A DNA stretch of 28,646 bases from JBBQWR01 sp038210495 (GTDB taxonomy: Bacteria > Planctomycetota > Planctomycetia > Pirellulales > DATAWG01): assembly GCA_038210495.1 (NCBI GenBank), contig JBBQWR010000057.1:1-28646 (forward strand), read 5' to 3'. Shown piece by piece: positions 15,041-23,011 of this stretch (the first letter of the stretch is position 1; every line of letters begins with the position of its first letter). Under the pieces are notes generated by a model. The model was not told the DNA's origin. It made no database searches and saw nothing but the letters and a program-made list of their open reading frames with translations. Made by a program: the position numbers and the translations under genes.

Positions 15041-15979
15041 TCAGTCGCGAAGCGGCTTGCGCTGCTTAAACTGCTCCATGTTTTCATCCTGCTGACTTTT
15101 CGCGCGCGGAAAAGGGAGCAGATCGATCCCCTCCTGGCTCCAGTGTACGGCGGCGACGAAATCGCCGGTCTCGGCATAGGCGGCAGCCAGCGTGTCTAGG
15201 CAGGGACTGTTAGTCCATTTGGTCATTTCGCAGGCTTGGGTCGCCAACTCGATCGCTCGCTTGCCGTCTCGAAACTTAGCCTCGGGGCAGGTGGCCAATT
15301 GCCAGGCGAGACTGTTATAGGACATCGACGAGTTGGGCTTGAGGCGGATGGCTTTCGAAAAATCATCGGCCGCCTTTTCATATTCGTGGGAAGCATGCCA
15401 GACCCAGCCACGCTTGTCCAAGGCCTCAACCCAATACGGCTTGATCCGGATTGCCGCGTTCAGATCGTCGAGCGATTTGTCGTACACGCCGTCCGCATAC
15501 CAAAAGTTGGCTCGCGCGAGCAGCGGGGAGGCGTCGGCGGGATTAATTTTCACCGCCTGAGCAAAATCGGCGATGGCTTTGGTCTTCTCGCGATTGACGA
15601 ACCATACCCAGCCGCGACGCTCGAACGCGAGGGCAAGCTTTGGATCGATCTCGATCGCTTTATTGAGGTCGATCATCGCGTTGTCGTACATTTGTAAATT
15701 CACCGAAGCCCAGGCACGATTGCAGTACGCGACCGCAAATTTGGGATTGAGGCGGATCGCCTCGGAGTAATCCTGCATCGCGGCGCCGTAATCGCCACGA
15801 TTGGTGAAGCGTTCTCCGCGCTCGTTGCGCACGACGGGATCGCTGTCATCCGAAAGGTTTGCGCCGGAGTTGACCTTTTCAGGTTCGCCACCCTTGTCGA
15901 CGCGCTTGGCGCAGCCATACATGAAGGCAGCGGTCAGCGATAGGCTAAGGCATGTAAGCCGAAATAAGCGATCTGCCAT
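15041..15979 (-). CDS. TPR-repeat putative lipoprotein
   Basis: A 312-residue exported TPR protein. The N-terminus MADRLFR plus the hydrophobic LTCLSLSLTAAFMYGC fits a lipoprotein signal, with Cys23 as the likely acylated residue. The lipobox MYGC is atypical, because Tyr replaces a small residue. Six or so TPR units follow, each with the pattern A-I-x-L/I-x-P-x-x-x-A-Y/L and R-x-W/A (e.g. AIRLNPKFAVAYCNRAWA). The C-terminal block (LAWQLATCPEAKFRDGKRA ... AYAETGDF) matches the end of the larger TPR protein at 10531-12411, so the two are paralogues in that module. ATG 15979 is chosen over TTG 16003 because it gives a normal signal peptide. It probably serves as a membrane-anchored interaction scaffold; the partner is unknown. 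Confidence 0.85.
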   Translation of the reverse strand: MADRLFRLTCLSLSLTAAFMYGCAKRVDKGGEPEKVNSGANLSDDSDPVVRNERGERFTNRGDYGAAMQDYSEAIRLNPKFAVAYCNRAWASVNLQMYDNAMIDLNKAIEIDPKLALAFERRGWVWFVNREKTKAIADFAQAVKINPADASPLLARANFWYADGVYDKSLDDLNAAIRIKPYWVEALDKRGWVWHASHEYEKAADDFSKAIRLKPNSSMSYNSLAWQLATCPEAKFRDGKRAIELATQACEMTKWTNSPCLDTLAAAYAETGDFVAAVHWSQEGIDLLPFPRAKSQQDENMEQFKQRKPLRD

Positions 15980-16112
15980 TGGGCAATCCCGCCGAGAATT
16001 CAACCAGAAACCGTGCCACCGCAGCTGACTCTCAATTTAGCTAACAGACAGCGTCGGTCAATCGCGAGGTCGGTTACTATCGCCGCGAAGTTCAACAATT
16101 TAGACTTGGGAG

Positions 16113-16970
16113 ATGACTGCCCCTCGGTTTGCCCGATTCTGCGCCGCGATAGTTGTCGCCACCGCGCTGGCTCCGATCGCGACGGCCAGCGATCCGAAAG
16201 TCGAATCGGGCGACGACGCCCCGAAGCATGAGCTTCGGATTCGCCCCAAACAGGACGCTCCCTGGGGCGGCGATATCGACAATGTGCAGGCCGTCCTCGA
16301 GTCGGCCGCCAAGCCGTTGTGGGTTCGATTTCCCGACCGCAAATTGCCGGTCATCGCCGTCGAGCCCAAAGGGGGACCGATCGCGCTCTTTGAGCGCCGC
16401 TCCGATGGCGCGATTCAGGTGCGACTCGACACGGGCGATCGACTTTGGGCCCAGCACGCTTATCAGTTTGCTCACGAATTTTGCCATATCCTGTGCAATT
16501 ATCAGGAAGACCCGCATCGCAATTTGTGGTTCGAGGAGTCGCTCTGCGAAATGGCGTCGCTCTATTCGCTGCGGCAAATGGCCATCGCCTGGAAATCGGC
16601 GCCCCCTTATCCGAATTGGAAGGACTATGGGCCAAAACTCCAGTCGTACGCCGCCGAGCGAATCGCGAAAGCTCAACTGCCACCGCGGAAAACTCTTGGC
16701 GATTGGTACGCCGACCATTCATTCGAACTGTCGCAAAACGCGGTCGTCCGCGAAAAGAACACCCTCGTGGCCGTCGCCCTTTTGCCGCTGTTCGAGAAAT
16801 CGCCGGAGCATTGGGAAGCGGTCGCTTGGCTAAACACGGGCAAGCCGCTCGGCTCGCAAACCTTGGCCCAATTTCTGCAAGAGTGGCGCGACAATGCGCC
16901 GATCGCACACCGCGAGTTCATCGCGGACGTCGCTCGGCAGTTCAAGATCGCGTTGACCGCGAATCGCTAA
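16113..16970 (+). CDS. Secreted putative zinc metallopeptidase (HExxH)
   Basis: A 285-residue exported protein with a Sec signal peptide (about 1-26: RFAR, hydrophobic core, IATASD). The zinc-binding motif is H121-E122-F-C-H125 in YQFAHEFCHILCNY, and a second glutamate follows in WFEESLCEM (E141, E142 or E146). That places the third ligand about 17-21 residues after the second histidine, as in gluzincins. The segment GAIQVRLDTGDRLWAQHAY before it resembles the strand that precedes the active-site helix in such enzymes. ATG 16113 has GGGAG just upstream. It diverges from the TPR lipoprotein gene. I do not recognise a named family; the catalytic assignment rests on the motif and the downstream glutamates, and the substrate is unknown. 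Confidence 0.75.
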   Translation: MTAPRFARFCAAIVVATALAPIATASDPKVESGDDAPKHELRIRPKQDAPWGGDIDNVQAVLESAAKPLWVRFPDRKLPVIAVEPKGGPIALFERRSDGAIQVRLDTGDRLWAQHAYQFAHEFCHILCNYQEDPHRNLWFEESLCEMASLYSLRQMAIAWKSAPPYPNWKDYGPKLQSYAAERIAKAQLPPRKTLGDWYADHSFELSQNAVVREKNTLVAVALLPLFEKSPEHWEAVAWLNTGKPLGSQTLAQFLQEWRDNAPIAHREFIADVARQFKIALTANR

Positions 16971-17124
16971 CTTGACGGTTCACGGGTGGCCAATTCCGCC
17001 CTTACAATTAGTGTACATCCGCTATCTAAGCGCGTATAGCTGAACTGGACAAGACGGGCCGCTGCGTATTTTGACTAGAATCCAGTGTGGCCTGCGCGTG
17101 AGCCATTGTTAAAACAAAGATCGA

Positions 17125-17163
17125 CTCGCGCAGCGAGTTGCCCTCTCTCCCAATGGGAGAGAG
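17125..17163. terminator. Tandem hairpins between convergent genes
   Basis: CTCGC-GCA-GCGAG (17125-17137) is followed by CTCTCTCCC-AAT-GGGAGAGAG (17143-17163), a perfect nine-base-pair stem with a three-base loop. They lie between the stop of the metallopeptidase (plus) and the stop of the Tat-signal gene (minus), where a two-way terminator is expected. No long T-run follows on either strand. Confidence 0.55.
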
Positions 17164-17177
17164 TTCCCTGATCGGCT

Positions 17178-18725
17178 CTATACCTTAAGCAGCTCGCGTG
17201 CCTGCGCGTAACCGGGCGCCGGGCGGCCGTATTCGCTGGCGGTCACTCGGGCCAACGCCACCAATTGCCGCCAGCGGAACGCAGGCCGCGTTTTCTCGAA
17301 TTCCTCTCGCACCGTGCGGTAATACTTCTCCGCGTGCAAGGCACCATCCTCGCTGATTCCAAATTGCAAAAGCTGGGCGAAAATTGGGCCGGAGTCGTGG
17401 CCGAGCCGGCCATACTGGTGCGCGACGGCGCAGGCCTGAAACTGGTCCTTGGCCTGGATCGCCGACGTCAATTCCGCCAGCAGCGGCGCGGAGTCGGTCG
17501 CGGTCACTTTTTCCAAATGCTCGGACGCCGGGAACAAGTCCTTGTTCAAGCGGCCATCGCGCCCGGCCGTGTGATACGCCCCCACGATCAAGCTCGCGAG
17601 CGAGTTGCGATGGTTGCTCACCCGGGCGATATTGCGCCAAGCGTTCGCCGCGTCGGACGCATGCACGCCGATCGAATCGCCATGTACGCTGCCGGCCGGT
17701 TTTTCCGGCGACGCGGCTTCGGCGCGGCCCGGATCGCGGAGGACCAGTTCGTTCGCCGCCAGCGAAATCGCTTCGCCGATATCGTCGATCGAAAACCCAT
17801 CAGCCAAGGCCGTCGCGACCGCGTCGGCCGCCTTCTCCGGCGACGAACTCGAAATCAGCCGGCTCGTCTGAGCGATCCAACTATCCTCGGCGCGGCGGAC
17901 GCCCACGGCGCGGCCGAGCAGTTTGTATTGATCGAGCAGCTTGGGCAGCAGCTCGCGAATCGGCGACGCGGGTCGGCCCTGCTTCTTCTGATATTGCTCG
18001 GCCTCGACGCAATAGCGGACCGACTGACGGAGCAACGTCTGCGCATGTTCCTGACCCGTGAGGTCGAGCGAGATCCACGACCGCCACGCCAGCACCACGC
18101 GATGCACGTCGACCTCGTCCTGCACGGCAAACTGCAAGTGGTTGAAGGCCTCGCCGACCGGCCCCTTCGCGATCGCGGCGAACGTCCGCTCCGCGCGATC
18201 CATGTCGGCGCTGCGCGTCGCTTGTTGCAGCAAGGCGCCGCCGTTTTCTAAGGGCAACGCCTCAGCCGGTTCAACCGGATGCAGCATTTCGCTCCCCTTG
18301 CCCCCGAACGCTTGAATCCGGCTCGTGTTGCGATACAGAACCTTGAGCACCGGCAGGGCGCGCTTGGCCGCGGGCAGTTCCTGAGCCATCGCATACGCCG
18401 GCGCGAGCGCCATGAACGAATGAAACCCGACGTAGTCGTGTCCGCCGAACGTCCGAGCATTGGCCAGCGCTGCGGCGGCCACGATCGTCCGCAGCTCCGT
18501 CCCCGCGGACAGCTTTTCCACGAGCAGCGGTAAAAGTTTTTCGGGGGGCGTCTCTTGCATGAGCCCCACCAGAGGCTCGAGCGCGCCGAACGTCAATTCA
18601 GCCGGCGCGTCGCCCGCATAGAGCGGCGCCAACCCTAAATCGGCCGCCAGCCCCGCGCCGACACTCGCCACGAGCATCCCCTTCCCCACGTCCGCCAAGA
18701 ACCGCCGCCGAGATTGATTGCCCAT
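17178..18725 (-). CDS. Tat-exported protein of unknown function
   Basis: A 515-residue protein with a clear twin-arginine signal: SRRRFLADVGKG, a hydrophobic stretch, then a cleavage region around APLYAGDAPA (residue 40). It should therefore be exported folded, often with a cofactor. The mature part is mostly alpha-helical, and several His/Asp/Glu residues stand out: FGGHDYVGFHSFMALAPAY (about 92-110), EVDVHRVVLAWRSW, SNHRNSLASLIVGAYHTAGRD and VAHQYGRLGHDSG. These could bind a metal or haem, but I recognise no characterised domain. From memory, similar proteins occur in other planctomycetes. ATG 18725 has a strong AGGAG nine bases upstream. No neighbour on the same strand indicates its role. 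Confidence 0.85.
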   Translation of the reverse strand: MGNQSRRRFLADVGKGMLVASVGAGLAADLGLAPLYAGDAPAELTFGALEPLVGLMQETPPEKLLPLLVEKLSAGTELRTIVAAAALANARTFGGHDYVGFHSFMALAPAYAMAQELPAAKRALPVLKVLYRNTSRIQAFGGKGSEMLHPVEPAEALPLENGGALLQQATRSADMDRAERTFAAIAKGPVGEAFNHLQFAVQDEVDVHRVVLAWRSWISLDLTGQEHAQTLLRQSVRYCVEAEQYQKKQGRPASPIRELLPKLLDQYKLLGRAVGVRRAEDSWIAQTSRLISSSSPEKAADAVATALADGFSIDDIGEAISLAANELVLRDPGRAEAASPEKPAGSVHGDSIGVHASDAANAWRNIARVSNHRNSLASLIVGAYHTAGRDGRLNKDLFPASEHLEKVTATDSAPLLAELTSAIQAKDQFQACAVAHQYGRLGHDSGPIFAQLLQFGISEDGALHAEKYYRTVREEFEKTRPAFRWRQLVALARVTASEYGRPAPGYAQARELLKV

Positions 18726-18899
18726 GGCCAGGTCTCCTGAAAAGAATGCGGCGCCGCGCTATTTCAATGACTAGCGGCGCGAACATCGACAACTGCCGCG
18801 GGGCACACCCAATGGTTATACCATCGCGGCGCGCCGCAAGCCGCTGTTATTGAAGAAGTCTCGCAATTGTTGAGTGATCAACGATTCAAGAACCCTTGC

Positions 18900-19765
18900 T
18901 TAGCTTTGGCTAGAGCAGTACCTCCCCGACTTTTTTCGCAAAATCTCGGCCGCTGGAAAAACTTCTTGCACCGCACTGAGTTTGACTAGACTGCCGGGCA
19001 AATTTGCAAGCCCCAAACGCGCTCCCGCAATTTGGCCGGCGATCGAGCCGATCGTATCGGTATCGCCTCCGCTTTGCACAAGTTCATCGAGAGCCGCCTC
19101 GAATTCTGCCGCGGTCAATCGGCAAGCAATGAACATTGCGAGCGGCACAGTATCGACAACATATCCCGACGAGCCGAACTGTTCAGCTAGGGCACGAATC
19201 GGCGTGTCGGATTGCACGTTGGCGAAGGCAAGCAGCCGATCGCGCACTCGACTGTCGGGCAACTCGTCCGCGATAATCTGAAACGCCGGCGGTTCGACAT
19301 TCGTTGGCAAACGAAGAGACAAAAGAACCGCCAAGGCGCCAAGGTAAGCCTCGTCGTTGTGATGAGTGATCCGGCATACATCGCGAATAATCACCCGATG
19401 CTCGCGATCGACCGATCGAGCATAAACGCCAGCGGTGCGATCCGCATCGCCGCGCCGTTGCTGGCCGCCATCTCCCCGCGTGAGCCACAAAGTGCCCAAT
19501 GACCGCCGGCGTCAAGATCGCGCAGCGCCTTAAGCGTGGCCGAGCCAAGACCGGTGAGAGCGCCGGCGCGAAACCATCGCAGCATGCCCTCCGCGATTGC
19601 CGCTGGCTCGACTTTCCCAGTCGCAGTGATGGCCTCGCAGGTAGCGAGGGTGAGTTGCGTGTCGTCGGATAGGCAGGGTCTCTTGCGTTCCGTTGCGCCG
19701 CCGAGAATATCACCAATGGCGCCACCGACGAAGCAGCCGAGAATTTGGTCGGGGGCGAATGTCAT
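18900..19765 (-). pseudogene. ADP-ribosylglycohydrolase (DraG/ADPRH family), frameshifted
   Basis: Two overlapping frames together make one ADP-ribosylglycohydrolase, which removes ADP-ribose from proteins or other targets. The 5' part (ATG 19765) encodes GCFVGGAIGDILGG and the metal motif SDDTQL, and runs on to MRIAPLAFMLDRS before stopping at 19391. The 3' part continues in another frame with DREHRVIIRDVCRITHHNDEAY and the second metal motif SGGDTDTIGS, ending at 18900. The shift falls near 19403-19416, in a GATCGGTCGATCGC stretch. A one-base loss or an eight-base near-duplication would each explain it. All active-site motifs are present once the frame is joined. ATG 19765 is 24 nt past the restored end of the PIN toxin gene, so they are likely co-transcribed. 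This is either real decay or a sequence error. Confidence 0.82.
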
Positions 19766-19769
19766 TGAT

Positions 19770-20189
19770 TCAACATCGCATCGTCGCGTTCACGGCGCCA
19801 GCCAATCTGCCAGACGCAAGCCGGGAATGTTTTGAAAGTCCGACGTATCGTGCGTGACCAATTTGAGATCGTGAACACAGCGCCACGGACGCGACCATCA
19901 GGTCCACGGTTGGAGCATTGAGGCCGCTTCTCCTCATATGAACTCGGACGCGTCCGAACATGTCACCGCAATCCTGATCATAATCCAACACGTTGACTTC
20001 TTTTGCCAATAACTCGTCGATGCCATCCAAGATCGATGAGGTTGACCGACCGTGCGCCCATACGAAAAGTTCAGCCAGCGCGATGCTGGAAGCATACAAA
20101 CGGCCCGCGTGCTGTATGAAACGATGAGCCAAACTGGTTGGGCGACGGACTTGAGCGGACAAGATGTTTGTATCCAGCAAAAAGCTCAT
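19770..20189 (-). CDS. PIN-domain toxin (VapC-like), C-terminus frameshifted
   Basis: A type II toxin-like PIN ribonuclease. The catalytic acids D6 (LLDTN), E40 (ALAEL) and D96 (TVDLMVA) are visible. As read, the product has 139 residues, but the last 35 are not PIN-like. Removing one base at about 19877 restores VALVHDLKLVTHDTSDFQN, the usual last strand and helix with the fourth acidic position, and a stop at 19790 after LADWLAP. A one-base insertion, or sequencing error, has therefore altered the C-terminus. The start ATG 20189 overlaps the antitoxin stop by 4 nt (ATGA), the usual coupling in such pairs. The ADP-ribosylglycohydrolase follows. As sequenced, toxicity is doubtful. Confidence 0.85.
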   Translation of the reverse strand: MSFLLDTNILSAQVRRPTSLAHRFIQHAGRLYASSIALAELFVWAHGRSTSSILDGIDELLAKEVNVLDYDQDCGDMFGRVRVHMRRSGLNAPTVDLMVASVALCSRSQIGHARYVGLSKHSRLASGRLAGAVNATMRC

Positions 20190-20455
20190 TCAGCGATCTC
20201 CCGCCGGGTTTCTCGTTTTCGATCGCGATGAATTTCCTCGAGAATGCGGTCATCTTCTTCGTCACACACGTCAGCCAATATGCCAGCGGTTGGACTGGTA
20301 CCGCTCGCTGTCCACTCGCGAGGTGGTCCCGGCAGTTTCTTTGTCGGGTTGATCATCGTCAATCGCACCTCGACATCTTGCCCGTCAATGACTCCCGGGT
20401 CTTCGTCAAGTTCGATGGTTTTCCCGCGGACTTTCCCACGAACTATTTTGATCAT
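20186..20455 (-). CDS. Antitoxin of a VapBC-type pair (AbrB/DUF104-like)
   Basis: An 89-residue protein with an N-terminal swapped-hairpin-like strand region (MIKIVRGKVRGKTIELDEDPGVIDGQDVEVRLT) of the kind seen in AbrB/MazE and DUF104 antitoxins. An extended middle and a charged C-terminal helix (DVCDEEDDRILEEIHRDRK) follow, and that helix should bind and block the PIN toxin. ATG 20455 has a strong GGAGG 6 nt upstream; the open frame extends further but without a better start. Its stop overlaps the toxin start. The upstream region carries a TATAAT box and two related palindromes, consistent with autorepression by the toxin-antitoxin complex. The family assignment is by pattern, while the pairing with the PIN gene is firm. 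Confidence 0.8.
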   Translation of the reverse strand: MIKIVRGKVRGKTIELDEDPGVIDGQDVEVRLTMINPTKKLPGPPREWTASGTSPTAGILADVCDEEDDRILEEIHRDRKRETRREIAE

Positions 20456-20567
20456 GGTTTTCCTCCAAATTGGAACTCTGAAGCGTTGAAAGCGTTGGCA
20501 AATCGTGCGTTCACGCGCTAAGGGCTCTTTGGCACGGCGACGACGACATTGCACTCAATTGAACTTC

Positions 20568-20637
20568 CCGGTAATTCCGGACAGTGCCCAACATCTCTTT
20601 CATTATATCCAGTTTTCCGGAATTTCCGGAGAACTGG
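20568..20637 (-). promoter_or_regulatory. Promoter and twin palindromic operators of the toxin-antitoxin unit
   Basis: On the minus strand an exact TATAAT lies at 20602-20607. A 29-bp near-perfect palindrome (20609-20637; arms CCAGTT/AACTGG, core CCGGAATTTCCGG) covers the spacer and -35 area. A second box, CCGGTAATTCCGG (20568-20580), differs from the core's reverse complement by one base and would lie just after the start site. Two related palindromes bracketing a -10 box are typical of autoregulated toxin-antitoxin operons. The larger palindrome could also help terminate purD, whose stop is 34 bp upstream. Confidence 0.6.
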
Positions 20638-20670
20638 TTTCTGACGAGAGCGCAGCCGAGAAGGAAGCCG

Positions 20671-21957
20671 CTACTCCCCCATCTTCCCCACCGCCTTGTC
20701 CGAAATATCCTTGCGGCACCAGGCGCCTTCCCAGCGGATTTGCTTGACGGCCGTATAGACGGACAGCTTGGCGGCCGAGATGGTTTGCCCCAGGGCCGTG
20801 ACGGCCAGCACGCGGCCGCCGTTGGTGACGATGCGGCCGTCCGCTCGGGCCGTGCCGGAGTGGAAGACTTTCACATCCGGGATTTTCCCGGCCTCTTCTA
20901 GACCCCGGATCGGCAGGCCGCGCTGGTATTCGCCCGGATAGCCCGCGCTGGCCATGACGACCGAAACCGAGGGGCGGGGATCCCAGGTCGGCGCGTCGAC
21001 TTGATCGAGCCGGCCGTCGACGACCGCTTCAAGGATGTCCACCAGGTCGCTCGTGAGCCGCATTAGCAGCGGCTCGCACTCGGGATCACCTAGCCGCACG
21101 TTGAACTCCAGCACCTTCGGCCCCTGATTGGTCATCATCAGGCCGGCGTAGAGCACGCCGCGAAACGGCCGCCGGGCCCGCTTCATCGCGTGGACCGTCG
21201 GCACGAGCACTTGGGCCTCGATCTTGCGGAGATCGGCCTCGGTGATGAGGGGCGTCGGGCAGATCGCGCCCATTCCACCGGTGTTCGGGCCCGTGTCGCC
21301 GTCGAACGCGGCCTTATGATCCTGGGCCGGCGGCAGTGTGATGATCGTGCGGCCGTCGGTGATAGCCAGGACGCTCGCCTCTTGGCCGTCGAGCCTTTCT
21401 TCGATGACGATTTGGTTGCCCGCGTCGCCGAACTGCTTGTCGCGGCCGATCCGCTGCACAGCGTCGATCGCCTCGACGCGCGTCTTGCAGACGAACACTC
21501 CCTTGCCGGCGGCCAGCCCGTCGGCCTTGACGACGACGGGCACGTCCTCGCGATCGCGGAGAAACATGGCCGCTCGATTCGGATCGCGGAAGGCCTGATA
21601 CTCGGCGGTCGGCACGTTGGCCTGGCGAAGCAGATTCTTGCAAAAAACCTTGCTCCCTTCCAATTCACTGGCGAGTCGGCTGGGTCCGAAGATTTTTAAC
21701 TTTTCGGCGGTGAAGGCGTCGACGATGCCGGCCACCAGCGGCGCCTCGGGGCCGACGACCGTCAGACCGATGTCGTTTTGCTTGGCGAACTTGATCAGCC
21801 GCGGAAAATCGGTCGGCGAGAGGTCGACGTTCTCGGCCTCGGGCTCGGTCCCCGCGTTGCCCGGCGCGACGAACACGCGCTCGACGCGGCTACTGGCGGC
21901 GAGCTTCCAGGCCAGGGCATGTTCCCGGCCACCATTGCCAACAACGAGCACTTTCAT
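20671..21957 (-). CDS. purD: Phosphoribosylamine-glycine ligase (GARS)
   Basis: Catalyses the second step of de novo purine synthesis, joining glycine to 5-phosphoribosylamine with ATP, in the cytoplasm. The 428-residue length is standard. Visible landmarks are the N-terminal GNGGREHALAWKLA, the ATP-grasp lysine segment VVKADGLAAGKGVF, the signature PPAQDHKAAFDGDTGPNTGG with MGA following, the metal-binding FNVRLGDPE and a C-terminal domain with GYPGEY and NGGRVLAVTA. ATG 21957 begins the conserved MKVLVVGNGG; there is no clear Shine-Dalgarno sequence. No other purine gene is adjacent. The toxin-antitoxin unit starts about 215 nt downstream with its own promoter-like sequence. Confidence 0.97.
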   Translation of the reverse strand: MKVLVVGNGGREHALAWKLAASSRVERVFVAPGNAGTEPEAENVDLSPTDFPRLIKFAKQNDIGLTVVGPEAPLVAGIVDAFTAEKLKIFGPSRLASELEGSKVFCKNLLRQANVPTAEYQAFRDPNRAAMFLRDREDVPVVVKADGLAAGKGVFVCKTRVEAIDAVQRIGRDKQFGDAGNQIVIEERLDGQEASVLAITDGRTIITLPPAQDHKAAFDGDTGPNTGGMGAICPTPLITEADLRKIEAQVLVPTVHAMKRARRPFRGVLYAGLMMTNQGPKVLEFNVRLGDPECEPLLMRLTSDLVDILEAVVDGRLDQVDAPTWDPRPSVSVVMASAGYPGEYQRGLPIRGLEEAGKIPDVKVFHSGTARADGRIVTNGGRVLAVTALGQTISAAKLSVYTAVKQIRWEGAWCRKDISDKAVGKMGE

Positions 21958-22184
21958 AAATTGCCACGCGAGAGAGAGCGGAAGTAGACGAAGGCCAACA
22001 AGTCAATTTTGGCGGCGCTGAGCCAAGTTGGCAATCGGCCGGGTATTCCAGGGGCCGTTGCATGACGTCCCGCGCGGTCGGGAGTAAAACTCGTTTGCGC
22101 TGGTATGCTTATTGTGACCTTGTTGGCGAGCTTCGCTCCCGACCCCGGGTGTGCGTCCCTCTTGCGTCGAGCGGAAGTTTTGGA

Positions 22185-22970
22185 ATGACAACCGAAATCG
22201 AGCCCAGTTCGATGAACTCGCCCTGCGGCGTCGTCGAACTCTTTCACTTGCCTGGGCTCTACGAGCCATTCGCCGCTTTGAGCCACCTGCTCGGCGTGGC
22301 GCTGTTCGTGGGGTTGGGCGTCATGATCCTGCGTCGCGGTGGGCCGAGTTCGTCTCGCCGGGCGCTGTTGACCGTGTATGTCGCCGCGCTCGTGATTCAA
22401 TTTGCGATCAGCAGCCTATATCACATGGCGGTTCCCGGAACGGATGCCCGAAATTCGCTGAGGCAATGGGATCACACGGCCATCTGCATCCTAATCGCGG
22501 GCACGTTCACGCCGACGCTCGGCCTGCTCTATCGAGGCCAGGTTCGCTGGATCGGCTTGGCGGGCGTGTGGGCCGCCGCAGTAGGCGTGAGCCTGGCAAT
22601 GGGACCGGCGAGCAAGCTAGCGGAAGGAGTGTGTTTGTCGTTCTACTTGGCGCTCGGTTGGTCGGGCGTTGCGATCCTGATCGATCTTTGGCGTCGCTTC
22701 GGATTGCCGTTCGTCGTCCCGATGATCGTCGGCGGGTCGATCAATTCGCTAGCCGCGGTCGCCCAGTATTTCGGTTGGCCGATGATCGTGCCGCATGTGA
22801 TTCACGCCCACGAGTTTTTTCATGTTGTCGTGCTCGTCGGATCGGTATTGCAGTATTGCTTTATTTGGCAATTCGCCGCCGGCGCCCCGCCGACTAGGAC
22901 CCCTGCGGCTTCTCGCCCGACGAACGATCTCGAAATTGTTGACTTGCCTGCGGTCGGCCCGTTAAGTTAG
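22185..22970 (+). CDS. Hemolysin III / PAQR family membrane protein
   Basis: A 261-residue integral membrane protein of the PAQR/hemolysin III (YqfA) family, with seven predicted helices. Family metal-site motifs are present: the N-terminal E/S-x-x-S-H pattern (FAALSHLLG), SSLYHM (about residues 77-82), the QWDHTAICILIAGTFTP block and the C-terminal HEFFHVVVLVGSVLQY. The histidines in YHM, WDHT and HEFFH are the expected zinc ligands, consistent with a hydrolase-like membrane site (ceramidase-type) in this superfamily. The bacterial role is not well defined. ATG 22185 is preferred over the earlier frame start (22062) because GGAAG precedes it and the extra N-terminus is not membrane-like. It is divergent from purD. 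Confidence 0.88.
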   Translation: MTTEIEPSSMNSPCGVVELFHLPGLYEPFAALSHLLGVALFVGLGVMILRRGGPSSSRRALLTVYVAALVIQFAISSLYHMAVPGTDARNSLRQWDHTAICILIAGTFTPTLGLLYRGQVRWIGLAGVWAAAVGVSLAMGPASKLAEGVCLSFYLALGWSGVAILIDLWRRFGLPFVVPMIVGGSINSLAAVAQYFGWPMIVPHVIHAHEFFHVVVLVGSVLQYCFIWQFAAGAPPTRTPAASRPTNDLEIVDLPAVGPLS

Positions 22971-23011
22971 CGTTTCTCAGGTCCACAACTCAATCGATGC
23001 GGAGCCGGCCC

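Noticed and set aside
20186..20554. Longer antitoxin starting at 20554
   Set aside because: The added 33 residues are Arg-rich and unlike an antitoxin, while ATG 20455 has a strong GGAGG and begins the conserved domain.
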